Source: Flavobacteriales bacterium UBA3442 (GTDB lineage: Bacteria > Bacteroidota > Bacteroidia > Flavobacteriales > Schleiferiaceae). Taken from it: 16,164 nt of DNA. The stretch covers positions 1 to 16,164 of the forward strand of contig DFSH01000056.1 in assembly GCA_002378565.1 (NCBI GenBank), written 5' to 3'. Each line of letters opens with the position of its first letter. Position 1 is the first letter of the stretch. Below are positions 1-6,612 of the stretch, one piece after another. The notes under the pieces were generated by a model. It was not told the DNA's origin. It searched no databases and saw only the letters and a program-made list of their open reading frames with translations. Made by a program: the position numbers and the translations under genes.

Positions 1-818
1 AAGTTAAACATCATGTTTGGGAAAATCCAGTAGTAATACGCGGCGACTTCCTTGCCATGATCTGGATGTCCTTCCGGAAGATCGAAGATTTCTGTGCCGC
101 CATCTGTATAGCCTATCTGTAGATTCATATGGGGGTAAATCTCTGTTTTATAGTTTCCGTAGTCTAGTACGCTATTGAGATCTTCGTGAACAAAGGGGAT
201 GTGGAAACCTTCGAGGTAGTTGTCACAGTAAAGAGCCCAATGGCAGTTTACGATGTATTCCTTACTGAGTAAGTCGTTTCGTTTGAACGATTCTAGAGGG
301 AGATGCCCTATGCGTTCGTTCATCTTATCGATGACTTCTGAGAAGTCAAAAGATGGGTCCAGGGAGACAAATAAATGCCCACATAGATCTTTTATCGAGA
401 ATTCGCGCAACCCCTCACATGGCCTAGGGAAATTCTTTGCCTGAGAGAACTCGGGCATGTGCTTGAAATTTCCTGCTAAATCGAATTGTCGACCGTGATA
501 CATGCACGTAAGGCCCTTAGCTTTTCCAGGGTTTGTGGCCACAAGGTTCCCGCGATGTGTGCATACGTTACTCAGGCATTTCACTTCACTTGCTTTGTCT
601 CGCACTAGGAGCAGGGGCTCATTCAAGAAATCTGGCAACATCACAAAAGGGTGGACCGTTTCAGTGAGTTGAACGGTGCTAGCAGAATCCCCAATCCATT
701 GCCAGGTTTTCAGAAAAACTGTTTCCTTCAACTTCTCAAATATTTCCTGACTCCTATAAAATCTAGGAGGCAGAGTTTCTGCTTGTGTAATATCTGGGTC
801 TATAAAGAAATCCTCCAT
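1..818 (-). CDS. Rieske-type non-heme iron oxygenase, large subunit (3' part missing)
   Basis: The first 272 codons are present, and the gene continues past the left edge. The N-terminal Rieske [2Fe-2S] domain has the ligand pattern C86-x-H88 and C105-x2-H108 with 16 residues between H88 and C105. The catalytic domain has DNYLEGFHIPFVH at residues 199-211, where H206 and H211 match the two histidines of the mononuclear iron site; the third ligand, an Asp, would lie beyond the edge. This is the family layout of ring-hydroxylating and quaternary-amine oxygenase alpha subunits, which hydroxylate or demethylate substrates using O2 and electrons from a separate reductase. No reductase gene is visible. 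The ATG at 818 lies one base after the stop codon of the permease gene, so the two are probably co-transcribed and translationally coupled. The substrate cannot be read from sequence; an amine or amino-acid derivative is an inference from the neighbouring transporter. Confidence 0.93.
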   Translation of the reverse strand, partial: MEDFFIDPDITQAETLPPRFYRSQEIFEKLKETVFLKTWQWIGDSASTVQLTETVHPFVMLPDFLNEPLLLVRDKASEVKCLSNVCTHRGNLVATNPGKAKGLTCMYHGRQFDLAGNFKHMPEFSQAKNFPRPCEGLREFSIKDLCGHLFVSLDPSFDFSEVIDKMNERIGHLPLESFKRNDLLSKEYIVNCHWALYCDNYLEGFHIPFVHEDLNSVLDYGNYKTEIYPHMNLQIGYTDGGTEIFDLPEGHPDHGKEVAAYYYWIFPNMMFN

Positions 819-819
819 G

Positions 820-2055
820 TTATTTAGCTTTTTCTCTTGTAATCCAAAAGTAGAATGGTATTCCTAGTAAAAATAATAGAAGGCCTGAAATTAGCACTTC
901 TGACCCGCATCCTGCCATAATCCAAGCCGTAAAGAGAAAGGCGAAAATGGCCACTGTCAGTTTCTGGTAATACCCCGAATTGGACCTCTTAAGAATGATA
1001 ACGAAGCTTATTATTGAGAAGAGGAACGGAATGGTTACTGCCAGGGTAGTCAATTGCATCATGTAGGAGAATGTTTCAACCAGGCTATTTGAATAGTTGA
1101 AAAGCATGAAAATTGACACAATAAAACTCGAAATGATAATTCCGTAAATAGGAGAATTGGATTTATTCACCTTGCCGAATATTGTCGGAAATAACCCGGC
1201 TTGAGCTGCAGCCATAGGGATGGCCCCCTGCATGAGGATCCAGCCGTTGAGGGCTCCCATGGTAGCTATTACGGCTCCTGCAGCAACGACATACTTGGCG
1301 GTCCCTCCCCAAAATATCTCTGCGACATCTGCAAAAGGCGCACTCGACTCAGCCAGTACCTCAGCTGGGATGATGCCCATGATAGATACTGAGCTGATGA
1401 TGTAAATAACGACGGTGGCTAGCGTCCCAAAAATCGTAGCCTTTCTTACGGTTATCGCAGAGTCTTTAACACTTCCACTAGGGATGGTGGCACTCTCCAT
1501 GCCTAAAAATGCAAAAAATGTAAGCATAGTAGTTGTTGTAATCACCGACAAATCACTTTCTCCACTCAAATTGAAGGGGGTGAGATTTTCTAGTTGAACA
1601 TAGAACATCCCCCAAATACCGATAAGTAAAATGGGAGCGACTTTGAGCGTGGCAGTAATGATTTGGACTAAAGCAATGGTTTTAATTTCCTTCGAATTAA
1701 TCCAAGTAAAGAACCAAATAATGCCCAGTCCTGTAGCAATAGAAGCCATGGCAGATTCCCCTAAGACAGGAAAAAACACAGCAAGGTACCCTACGGCAGC
1801 CACTGTGATTGCAGCGTTCGCACACCAGATTGAAACCCAATACCCCCACGCAACTAAGTAAGCAGATAAGTCACCCATACCTAACTTCGTGTAGGCAAAG
1901 GGCCCGCCATTAGCTTCGGGGGCGAGCTTTCCTAGGTAACCAAAAACCACGGCCAGTAACACGGCACCTATGGATGCGCAAATCCATCCTACGATACTTA
2001 TCCCTCCGAAAGCAGCTAGTGCGGCAGGCAACATAAAGATTCCAGAACCTATCAT
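820..2055 (-). CDS. APC-superfamily amino acid/polyamine permease, AdiC-like (5' end uncertain)
   Basis: This is an inner-membrane transporter of the basic amino acid/polyamine antiporter type. From the first in-frame ATG (2055) the protein is 411 residues and begins MIGSGIFMLPA. That is the unwound GSG motif in the middle of transmembrane helix 1, so this start would cut the helix in half. The frame continues upstream to 2133 with plausible family sequence (NAKKIGFWGC, then TALVVGN), but without ATG, GTG or TTG. Counted from 2055, E187 in FLGMESA and W272 in GWILMQG align with substrate-site residues of AdiC (E208 and W293, known for the family). About eleven further hydrophobic helices follow, with the conserved segment GLFPTIFGKVNK. 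The stop codon is one base before the Rieske oxygenase start, suggesting the permease imports or exchanges that enzyme's substrate or product. The reading frame is otherwise intact. Confidence 0.87.
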   Translation of the reverse strand: MIGSGIFMLPAALAAFGGISIVGWICASIGAVLLAVVFGYLGKLAPEANGGPFAYTKLGMGDLSAYLVAWGYWVSIWCANAAITVAAVGYLAVFFPVLGESAMASIATGLGIIWFFTWINSKEIKTIALVQIITATLKVAPILLIGIWGMFYVQLENLTPFNLSGESDLSVITTTTMLTFFAFLGMESATIPSGSVKDSAITVRKATIFGTLATVVIYIISSVSIMGIIPAEVLAESSAPFADVAEIFWGGTAKYVVAAGAVIATMGALNGWILMQGAIPMAAAQAGLFPTIFGKVNKSNSPIYGIIISSFIVSIFMLFNYSNSLVETFSYMMQLTTLAVTIPFLFSIISFVIILKRSNSGYYQKLTVAIFAFLFTAWIMAGCGSEVLISGLLLFLLGIPFYFWITREKAK

Positions 2056-2152
2056 GTTTCCTACAACAAGTGCCGTACACCCCCAGAATCCTATTTTTTT
2101 AGCGTTGTTGATTTTTCCTTTTTTTGTTGGGTGTTAAGATAAATAGAACCAT
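2056..2152 (-). other. Probable missing N-terminus of the permease, out of frame at an A-run
   Basis: The permease frame is open from 2133 to 2056 but contains no standard start codon. An ATG at 2152-2150 opens a frame offset by one base. Removing one A from the run of seven (T2119-T2125 on the plus strand), or from the following run of five (2112-2116), joins this ATG to the permease frame and gives a protein beginning MVLFILTPNKK. Without that change the short frame stops after 17 codons. A sequencing or assembly indel, a genuine recent frameshift, +1 slippage, or an unusual AUA/AUC start could each explain this. Confidence 0.5.
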
Positions 2153-2229
2153 CTCTCTTTAGACCCTGAGTCCTTAAATCCCCATCAATTTTATCGAATT
2201 CCCCGCAGCACTTCTCCGCTAAGAATAGT

Positions 2230-2258
2230 AAAACCCGCTACGTTCCGTAGCGGGTTTT
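2230..2258 (-). terminator. Rho-independent terminator after the NTF2/TPR lipoprotein gene
   Basis: A perfect 13-base inverted repeat (2230-2242 and 2246-2258) has a three-base loop and a CCCGCTACG core. It is flanked by an A-run on one side and a T-run on the other, so it could act on either strand. It lies 78 bases beyond the stop codon of the lipoprotein gene and upstream of the permease, separating the two units. Confidence 0.8.
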
Positions 2259-2335
2259 CTATTGCCATACGCTTAGCGCGGGCGGTTAAAAGTGTTGGGC
2301 AGACTGTGCCTTCATCCAGAGGGATGGAGAATGTC

Positions 2336-3451
2336 TTATAGTGCCTCGGCTTTTTCCTTAGACACAGTCCAGGTGTTATCCAATTCGTAGGCCTTCATGT
2401 ACATCTCTTTAGCCTTTTCCAGGTCGCCTGCTTTTTCATAGTAATCACCATAAGAGTCAAAGGCATTAGGGACATCAGGGTGAACCCGGGCAAAGATTTC
2501 AAAATGTTGCTTTGCTTTTTCCATGTTTCCTGCAGCCATGTACTTATAAGCTATCATGTTGTTTACGCCACCATGTTCAGGTAGGCGCTCCCACGCGTGC
2601 TCCATGATGTCAACGGCACGATCAGCATCGGCTTCGCCCCAAGCATACCAGGCGCGAACCATGGGATCAATAGGAGCAAAAATCAGGGCCTGCTCCAAGT
2701 GGTCGTTTGCAACATCTCTGTCCCTGGTATAGGAGAGGATGAAATGCTTTTCTGCACGACTTGCATCACCCAATTTTGAAACAGCTGCATCATACGTCAC
2801 TTGCAAATTTTCCTTGTCATTGTTCATCCAGTAATAGTGGAGTTGACCCAAGTGTGCTGTGGCCCAGCTAGGGTCTGCTTCAACAAGAGAATCCGATAGC
2901 TCCTTGGCTCGAGCGTTGTTCAAATTCATCATGGCATTACGCATTTCATTGTAGGGCTGTAAGCCGCCTTCAATGGTGTTGCTCGGCCAGAGGAATCCCC
3001 ATGCAAGTTCAGAGTTGTCAATGCCAACCCATCGGCTCCACTGGAGTTGCTCATCTTCGTTTGCGGTGACAATTCCAGAGAAATTGCGATAGGTTGTGTT
3101 GACACCTGCGATGTACCACTTAATGGTACCCATCACATTGGCATAATCACCCATCATGTACACATCATGCAGGACTACCTGTATTGAATCTTCGTAGAAC
3201 CCACTTCCGTCCATGTTGCTAAAGGTGTACTTCCTTGGCATATTTTTCCATACGGGATTTGTCCAAAGGACCAAGTCTTCGGACAGTCCGGCAACAAACC
3301 CTTCAACGGCATCGCCGTAACCCACTTGGTTTTCAATTTGGCTTATGGCAAATTCGCGAACGGAATCTTCAGTTAAGGATGAAGACCCTGCTTGATTGCA
3401 GCCCCACATCAGTAGGGTTAGGGCGGTGAGGGAAAATAGAATGTTTTTCAT
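2336..3451 (-). CDS. Lipoprotein with NTF2/SnoaL-like domain and TPR repeats
   Basis: The product is 371 residues. The N-terminus is a lipoprotein signal, a hydrophobic stretch ending LLMWGC with C18 as the lipidated cysteine, so the protein is probably membrane-anchored. Residues of roughly 28-145 resemble the NTF2/SnoaL-like (DUF4440-type) fold: an acidic-aromatic start, then the strands around QVVLHDVYMMGDYANVMGTI, and the end WSRWVGI. From about 170 to the end there are helical repeats of TPR type, clearest in DSYGDYYEKAGDLEKAKEMY and the copy before it around YMAAGNMEKAKQHFE. NTF2-like domains bind small molecules or have catalytic roles in some families, and TPRs bind proteins. I cannot assign a specific function. 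The gene stands alone, with a terminator downstream and ssrA upstream. Confidence 0.85.
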   Translation of the reverse strand: MKNILFSLTALTLLMWGCNQAGSSSLTEDSVREFAISQIENQVGYGDAVEGFVAGLSEDLVLWTNPVWKNMPRKYTFSNMDGSGFYEDSIQVVLHDVYMMGDYANVMGTIKWYIAGVNTTYRNFSGIVTANEDEQLQWSRWVGIDNSELAWGFLWPSNTIEGGLQPYNEMRNAMMNLNNARAKELSDSLVEADPSWATAHLGQLHYYWMNNDKENLQVTYDAAVSKLGDASRAEKHFILSYTRDRDVANDHLEQALIFAPIDPMVRAWYAWGEADADRAVDIMEHAWERLPEHGGVNNMIAYKYMAAGNMEKAKQHFEIFARVHPDVPNAFDSYGDYYEKAGDLEKAKEMYMKAYELDNTWTVSKEKAEAL

Positions 3452-3734
3452 TTATGTGATTTTAGTTTAGTTAAGCTAATATAGTTAAACCTTGGTTTTT
3501 TTACCCAAATCCACATTGACAACTATGTCATACTTTTTTAAACAAGATGTTTAAAGCATTGGGATTCCATTAGAAATTGTTGAAATTGGAGCAATACCAT
3601 AAATTTCTTTTGTAAAATTCACTAGATTAGGATGGTTCTCAATTCCTTCCCAAAAATAAGATTTATTTTAGGTATAATGCCCTGTAGCAGAAGGGAGTGA
3701 AGTCGAACTGTTTTGGGGAGGATTTATATAAAAT
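3452..3734. other. AT-rich intergenic region between ssrA and the NTF2/TPR lipoprotein gene
   Basis: About 280 bases lie between the lipoprotein start and the ssrA terminator. I see no coding potential. The lipoprotein promoter is presumably here. An exact minus-strand TATTTTTG (-7 type) occurs at 3651-3658, but it would imply a leader of nearly 200 bases. I found no integrase fragment, tRNA or repeat. Confidence 0.5.
3651..3658 (-). promoter_or_regulatory. Possible -7 box (TATTTTTG) for the NTF2/TPR lipoprotein gene
   Basis: The sequence matches the Bacteroidota -7 consensus TAnnTTTG. It is far (about 200 bases) from the ATG at 3451 in a very AT-rich stretch, where chance matches are likely, so support is weak. 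Confidence 0.25.
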
Positions 3735-3767
3735 AAAAAACCCACAACCATAAAAAGGTTGCGGGTT
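3735..3767 (-). terminator. Rho-independent terminator of ssrA
   Basis: Read on the minus strand, an 11-base-pair stem (AACCCGCAACC with GGTTGTGGGTT, one G-U pair) has a seven-base loop. It is followed directly by a run of Ts. It begins seven bases after the tmRNA 3' end. Confidence 0.85.
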
Positions 3768-3773
3768 ATACTG

Positions 3774-4165
3774 TGGAGCTGGTGGGAATCGAACCCACGT
3801 CCAGGCAAGGACATATCGTGCCTTCTACATGCTTAGTCATTCATTGGTTTTCGATGCAGGCCTGATGAGTGACAACCCAACCAGCACTTAGCCATGTATG
3901 TTTTCAGAATCAGCCCATGACATGCTTCACCCTAGTTCTACCTTACTACACCCCTTGATCAAGCTCCGTAGAACGGGGATCTTGAGGGATGTCTTGCTTC
4001 TACACCTAGTGTAGAATAAGCTTAGCTCTCTATCGAGAATTAAGCGGCAAGAGCGTAGTTGTGCTCGCCAGTTAAAAAAATTGGATGTTGTATTTGCGAG
4101 CATCAACCCAATAGCTCGACATGCTTACATGATCTATCGGCTTGCTGTCAAAACCGGTCAGCCCC
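3774..4165 (-). ncRNA. ssrA: tmRNA (transfer-messenger RNA)
   Basis: This RNA rescues stalled ribosomes and tags the incomplete protein for degradation. The 5' end GGGGCUG pairs with CAGCUCC near the 3' end in a seven-base-pair acceptor stem with one G-U pair, followed by discriminator A at 3774. The T arm is the standard GTGGGTTCGATTCCCAC. The 5' segment GGGGCTGACCGGTTTTGACA is typical of tmRNA. The tag frame opens after AACT with GGC and reads GEHNYALAA then TAA. Length is about 392 bases. The bases after the discriminator are CAG, so the 3' CCA is not encoded and must be added by CCA-adding enzyme. A -7 box sits 12 bases upstream and a terminator just downstream. Confidence 0.97.
4040..4069 (-). 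other. tmRNA tag reading frame (GEHNYALAA, stop TAA)
   Basis: The resume codon is GGC at 4069-4067 and the stop is TAA at 4042-4040. With the alanine carried by tmRNA, the appended peptide would be A-GEHNYALAA. The ending YALAA is the hydrophobic signal read by ClpXP-type proteases. Other Bacteroidota have similar tags with variation at the third position. Confidence 0.93.
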
Positions 4166-4177
4166 AGATATGTGCCG

Positions 4178-4185
4178 CAAAGTTA
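4178..4185 (-). promoter_or_regulatory. -7 box (TAACTTTG) of the ssrA promoter
   Basis: This is an exact TAnnTTTG match on the minus strand, ending 12 bases before the mature tmRNA 5' end. A TTTG at 4202-4205 could be the -33 element, although the 16-base spacer is slightly shorter than the usual range of about 17-23. It lies just beyond the stop codon of the upstream lipoprotein gene, so ssrA has its own promoter. Confidence 0.7.
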
Positions 4186-4221
4186 AGTGGAATCTCTAAC
4201 TCAAAGCGTGATTATCTTTCC

Positions 4222-5574
4222 TTAAGGCAAGAAAGTTGAGCTATGCATGGCTTCAAACATGGTGATGGATGCCTTTTTGACCAGTGAGTTTCTTATCTGC
4301 TCCTGCATCTGGTAAATGATTCTCGGGTTGTTGCTGGTTCGAAACCGCGAAGTCAATACAGCCTTGCCAGAATGGTTCACGACATCACTGGGCTTGTCCT
4401 CAGACCTGTTAGTCCAATGACCAGGGTAGATGTTGGTCGCGTCACCGCTATACTGTGCCGTAGCAATGGTGCGTTCAACGATGTCTTCAACCTCACGGCT
4501 CACAAGCACTTCTTTGGTCGTTGGCTCGACCAATGCCATCCTGAGTGCCCCGTGAACCAAGTACTTGAAATCGATATCGTGGTAGATCACCTTTTGGTAG
4601 TCGTAGGTTGTGGCTTTAGCACCTGTGTCCGGGTCTTTGGTCACGATTGCTACCCTGCGATAGCCCTTGCGTTCATAGCTGGTTCGAACCCCAGGCATCT
4701 CACGCCAGTTGGTCATCTCAAGCTCCAACAAATAGTCAGGTTGCTCAGTGGCTTCATAACGGTTTTTCTCATTCCAGTCAATCCATGCAATGAATGGGTC
4801 TTGTGTGCCAATCAGGTTGCTGATGAGATCCGATCGCAAGCCCCTTGCGATATCCAACTCTTGCCGTGTTGGGGCAAGCACATCCCTGACACCAATAGTG
4901 ACAGAGCCCTCTTTTACTGCCTTGCTTTGAATGTCTCTAGCGTCCTTGTATGTGGTCTCCGTTAAGCGCTCAAGGTCCTCAAGTACAATGTATGCTGTCC
5001 GGTATTTGCTTTCAGTCATCAAGCTTTGTGCTTCACGGTAGGCGGGCTCGCCAACAGCTGTCACCCATGATGCCCTGAGTGATTCATTCTCTGGGTCGTA
5101 GTTCAACGCACGCACATAAATGCGCTCTGCAGCAGTGAAATCTTCGCTTTGTAAAGCAGCTTGCCCTTTGCCGTCAAGTTCTTGGATGTAACCGATTCGC
5201 AGGTTGGCGAAGTCACTGGCATGAGCTGAAGTGCCTGTGAGTAAAACGCCTAGGTTGGCAGCTCTCTGTTCGATGTCCCATGCTCTGACGTAGGCATCCA
5301 AAGCACCAACTGTCTCCCCAACTGTCTTGAGCTCATTGAACTCACGCATTTGATTTTGAATCTCCTTGGTGCCAAGGGTTTTCACCTGAACCATGGCTTT
5401 TTTGTAATTGGGCTTTGCCTCAACTGCATCCAAGGCCGCCAGGGTTGCTTCATAGGTTAGTCCAGATTTTGCCAAGGATTTACTGTGCTTCAAAGCTCTA
5501 TTTGCTGGAGAACAGGCTGCTAACAGAGCAATCAAAAAGATGGCAGTCAGGGTTTTCAATGGTGGGTATCTCAT
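4222..5574 (-). CDS. Lipoprotein of unknown function with TPR-like helical region
   Basis: I do not recognise this family. From the ATG at 5574 the product is 450 residues; a TTG six codons upstream is possible but puts extra residues before the signal peptide. The N-terminus is a lipoprotein signal ending LLAAC with C21 as the lipidated cysteine. Residues of about 22-220 are mainly helical and include TPR-like stretches, clearest at about 135-170 (AALQSEDFTAAERIYVRALN). From about 225 to 435 the sequence alternates like beta structure, with YEATEQPDYLLELEMTNWRE and later YLVHGALRMALVEPTTKEVLV. A membrane-anchored periplasmic or outer-membrane protein is likely. The gene sits between the rpoD terminator and the ssrA promoter and may be its own unit. 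No exact -7 box was found upstream. Confidence 0.85.
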   Translation of the reverse strand: MRYPPLKTLTAIFLIALLAACSPANRALKHSKSLAKSGLTYEATLAALDAVEAKPNYKKAMVQVKTLGTKEIQNQMREFNELKTVGETVGALDAYVRAWDIEQRAANLGVLLTGTSAHASDFANLRIGYIQELDGKGQAALQSEDFTAAERIYVRALNYDPENESLRASWVTAVGEPAYREAQSLMTESKYRTAYIVLEDLERLTETTYKDARDIQSKAVKEGSVTIGVRDVLAPTRQELDIARGLRSDLISNLIGTQDPFIAWIDWNEKNRYEATEQPDYLLELEMTNWREMPGVRTSYERKGYRRVAIVTKDPDTGAKATTYDYQKVIYHDIDFKYLVHGALRMALVEPTTKEVLVSREVEDIVERTIATAQYSGDATNIYPGHWTNRSEDKPSDVVNHSGKAVLTSRFRTSNNPRIIYQMQEQIRNSLVKKASITMFEAMHSSTFLP

Positions 5575-5620
5575 GCTTGTGAAATTAGTCAATTTACGGA
5601 GTTGCTTGGGTTAACAGCAT

Positions 5621-5650
5621 TAAAAAACCGCCATGAAAATTCATGGCGGT
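5621..5650 (-). terminator. Rho-independent terminator of the rpsO-pnp-rpoD unit
   Basis: Read on the minus strand, ACCGCCATGA pairs perfectly with TCATGGCGGT around a four-base loop. A run of six Ts follows (A5622-A5627 on the plus strand). It begins about 60 bases after the rpoD stop codon. Confidence 0.88.
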
Positions 5651-5709
5651 CAATGTGTCCTTTCGGAGAAGCTTTTCATACTTACCTGCATGGCCCTTAT
5701 AGAAGGGTA

Positions 5710-6573
5710 TCAGCCAAGGTAGGTTTTCAGAATCTTACTTCTGGAAGCGTGTTTCATTCGGCGTATGGCCTTCTCCTTGATTTGTCGAACGCGTTCGCGG
5801 GTCAAGTCAAATTTCTCTCCAATCTCCTCAAGGGTGAGGGGCTGCTTTGCATTGAGGCCAAAGTAAAGTCTGACGACATCACCTTCACGGGGCGTGAGCG
5901 TGGTTAATGCACGCTCAATCTCAGTGCGCAGTGAATCCACCATGAGGTCGTCATCGGGGTTCGGGCTGCTGTCAGAGTTCAGTACATCATAAAGGTTGCT
6001 GTCCTCGCCTTCAACCAAGGGTGCGTCCATGGACACGTGGCGACCGCTGTTGCGAAGGGACTCCTTCACATCTTGCTCACTCATGTCCAACTTGTTCGCA
6101 ATCTCAATCGGGCTAGGGGGGCGTTGATGCTCCTGCTCCAAAGAGGCAAATGCCTTGTTGATTTTGTTGATGGAGCCAATCTTGTTCAAAGGCAACCTTA
6201 CAATCCGCGATTGCTCAGCTAATGCTTGCAAAATGCTTTGGCGAATCCACCAAACTGCATAGGAAATAAACTTGAAACCACGGGTCTCATCAAATCGTTT
6301 GGCAGCTTTGATCAAACCAAGGTTTCCCTCGTTGATCAAATCAGGCAGTGTCAAGCCTTGATTCTGGTATTGCTTCGCTACAGAAACCACAAAACGCAGG
6401 TTTGCCTTGGTCAAACGTTCAAGGGCAACTTGGTCGCCGGCCTTGATTTTTTGAGCCAATTCAACTTCCATCTCGGCAGTGATGAGATCCACCTTGCCGA
6501 TTTCCTGCAGGTACTTATCCAGAGAGGCTGTCTCTCTGTTGGTAACTTGTTTTGTAATTTTTAACTGACGCAT
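5710..6573 (-). CDS. rpoD: Primary RNA polymerase sigma factor (sigma-70, short Bacteroidota form)
   Basis: The product is 287 residues from the ATG at 6573 ([14 protein letters not shown]). This start was chosen because a TTG four codons upstream adds nothing conserved. Region 1.2 is at about 8-35 ([18 protein letters not shown]). Region 2 starts near 55 and holds [35 protein letters not shown] and the -10-binding segment ending [10 protein letters not shown]. Region 3 follows, then region 4.2 with the helix-turn-helix [20 protein letters not shown] near the C-terminus. The long acidic region 1.1 of proteobacterial RpoD is absent, as is usual in Bacteroidota, whose primary sigma reads TAnnTTTG promoters. 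The gene lies 39 bases after pnp with no terminator between, so it is probably transcribed with rpsO and pnp. Confidence 0.96.
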   Translation of the reverse strand: MRQLKITKQVTNRETASLDKYLQEIGKVDLITAEMEVELAQKIKAGDQVALERLTKANLRFVVSVAKQYQNQGLTLPDLINEGNLGLIKAAKRFDETRGFKFISYAVWWIRQSILQALAEQSRIVRLPLNKIGSINKINKAFASLEQEHQRPPSPIEIANKLDMSEQDVKESLRNSGRHVSMDAPLVEGEDSNLYDVLNSDSSPNPDDDLMVDSLRTEIERALTTLTPREGDVVRLYFGLNAKQPLTLEEIGEKFDLTRERVRQIKEKAIRRMKHASRSKILKTYLG

Positions 6574-6612
6574 ACGCAATATCAAATTAGGGATTCAACG
6601 GAATGTCTGGAC

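Noticed and set aside
2194..2201. TAAAATTG as a -7 box for the permease-oxygenase unit
   Set aside because: It has one mismatch to the consensus and no -33 element, in AT-rich DNA; not strong enough to list as a promoter.
3672..3680. Plus-strand TATAAT-like sequence in the ssrA-lipoprotein gap
   Set aside because: It is a proteobacterial -10 element; the genome appears to use TAnnTTTG, and no plus-strand gene follows.
3774..3800. ssrA 3' end as an attachment site
   Set aside because: No second copy of the tmRNA 3' sequence and no integrase are present in the window.
4372..4965. Long plus-strand open frame opposite the rpoD-ssrA lipoprotein gene
   Set aside because: It is fully antisense to a convincing lipoprotein gene and has no recognisable domain or start context.
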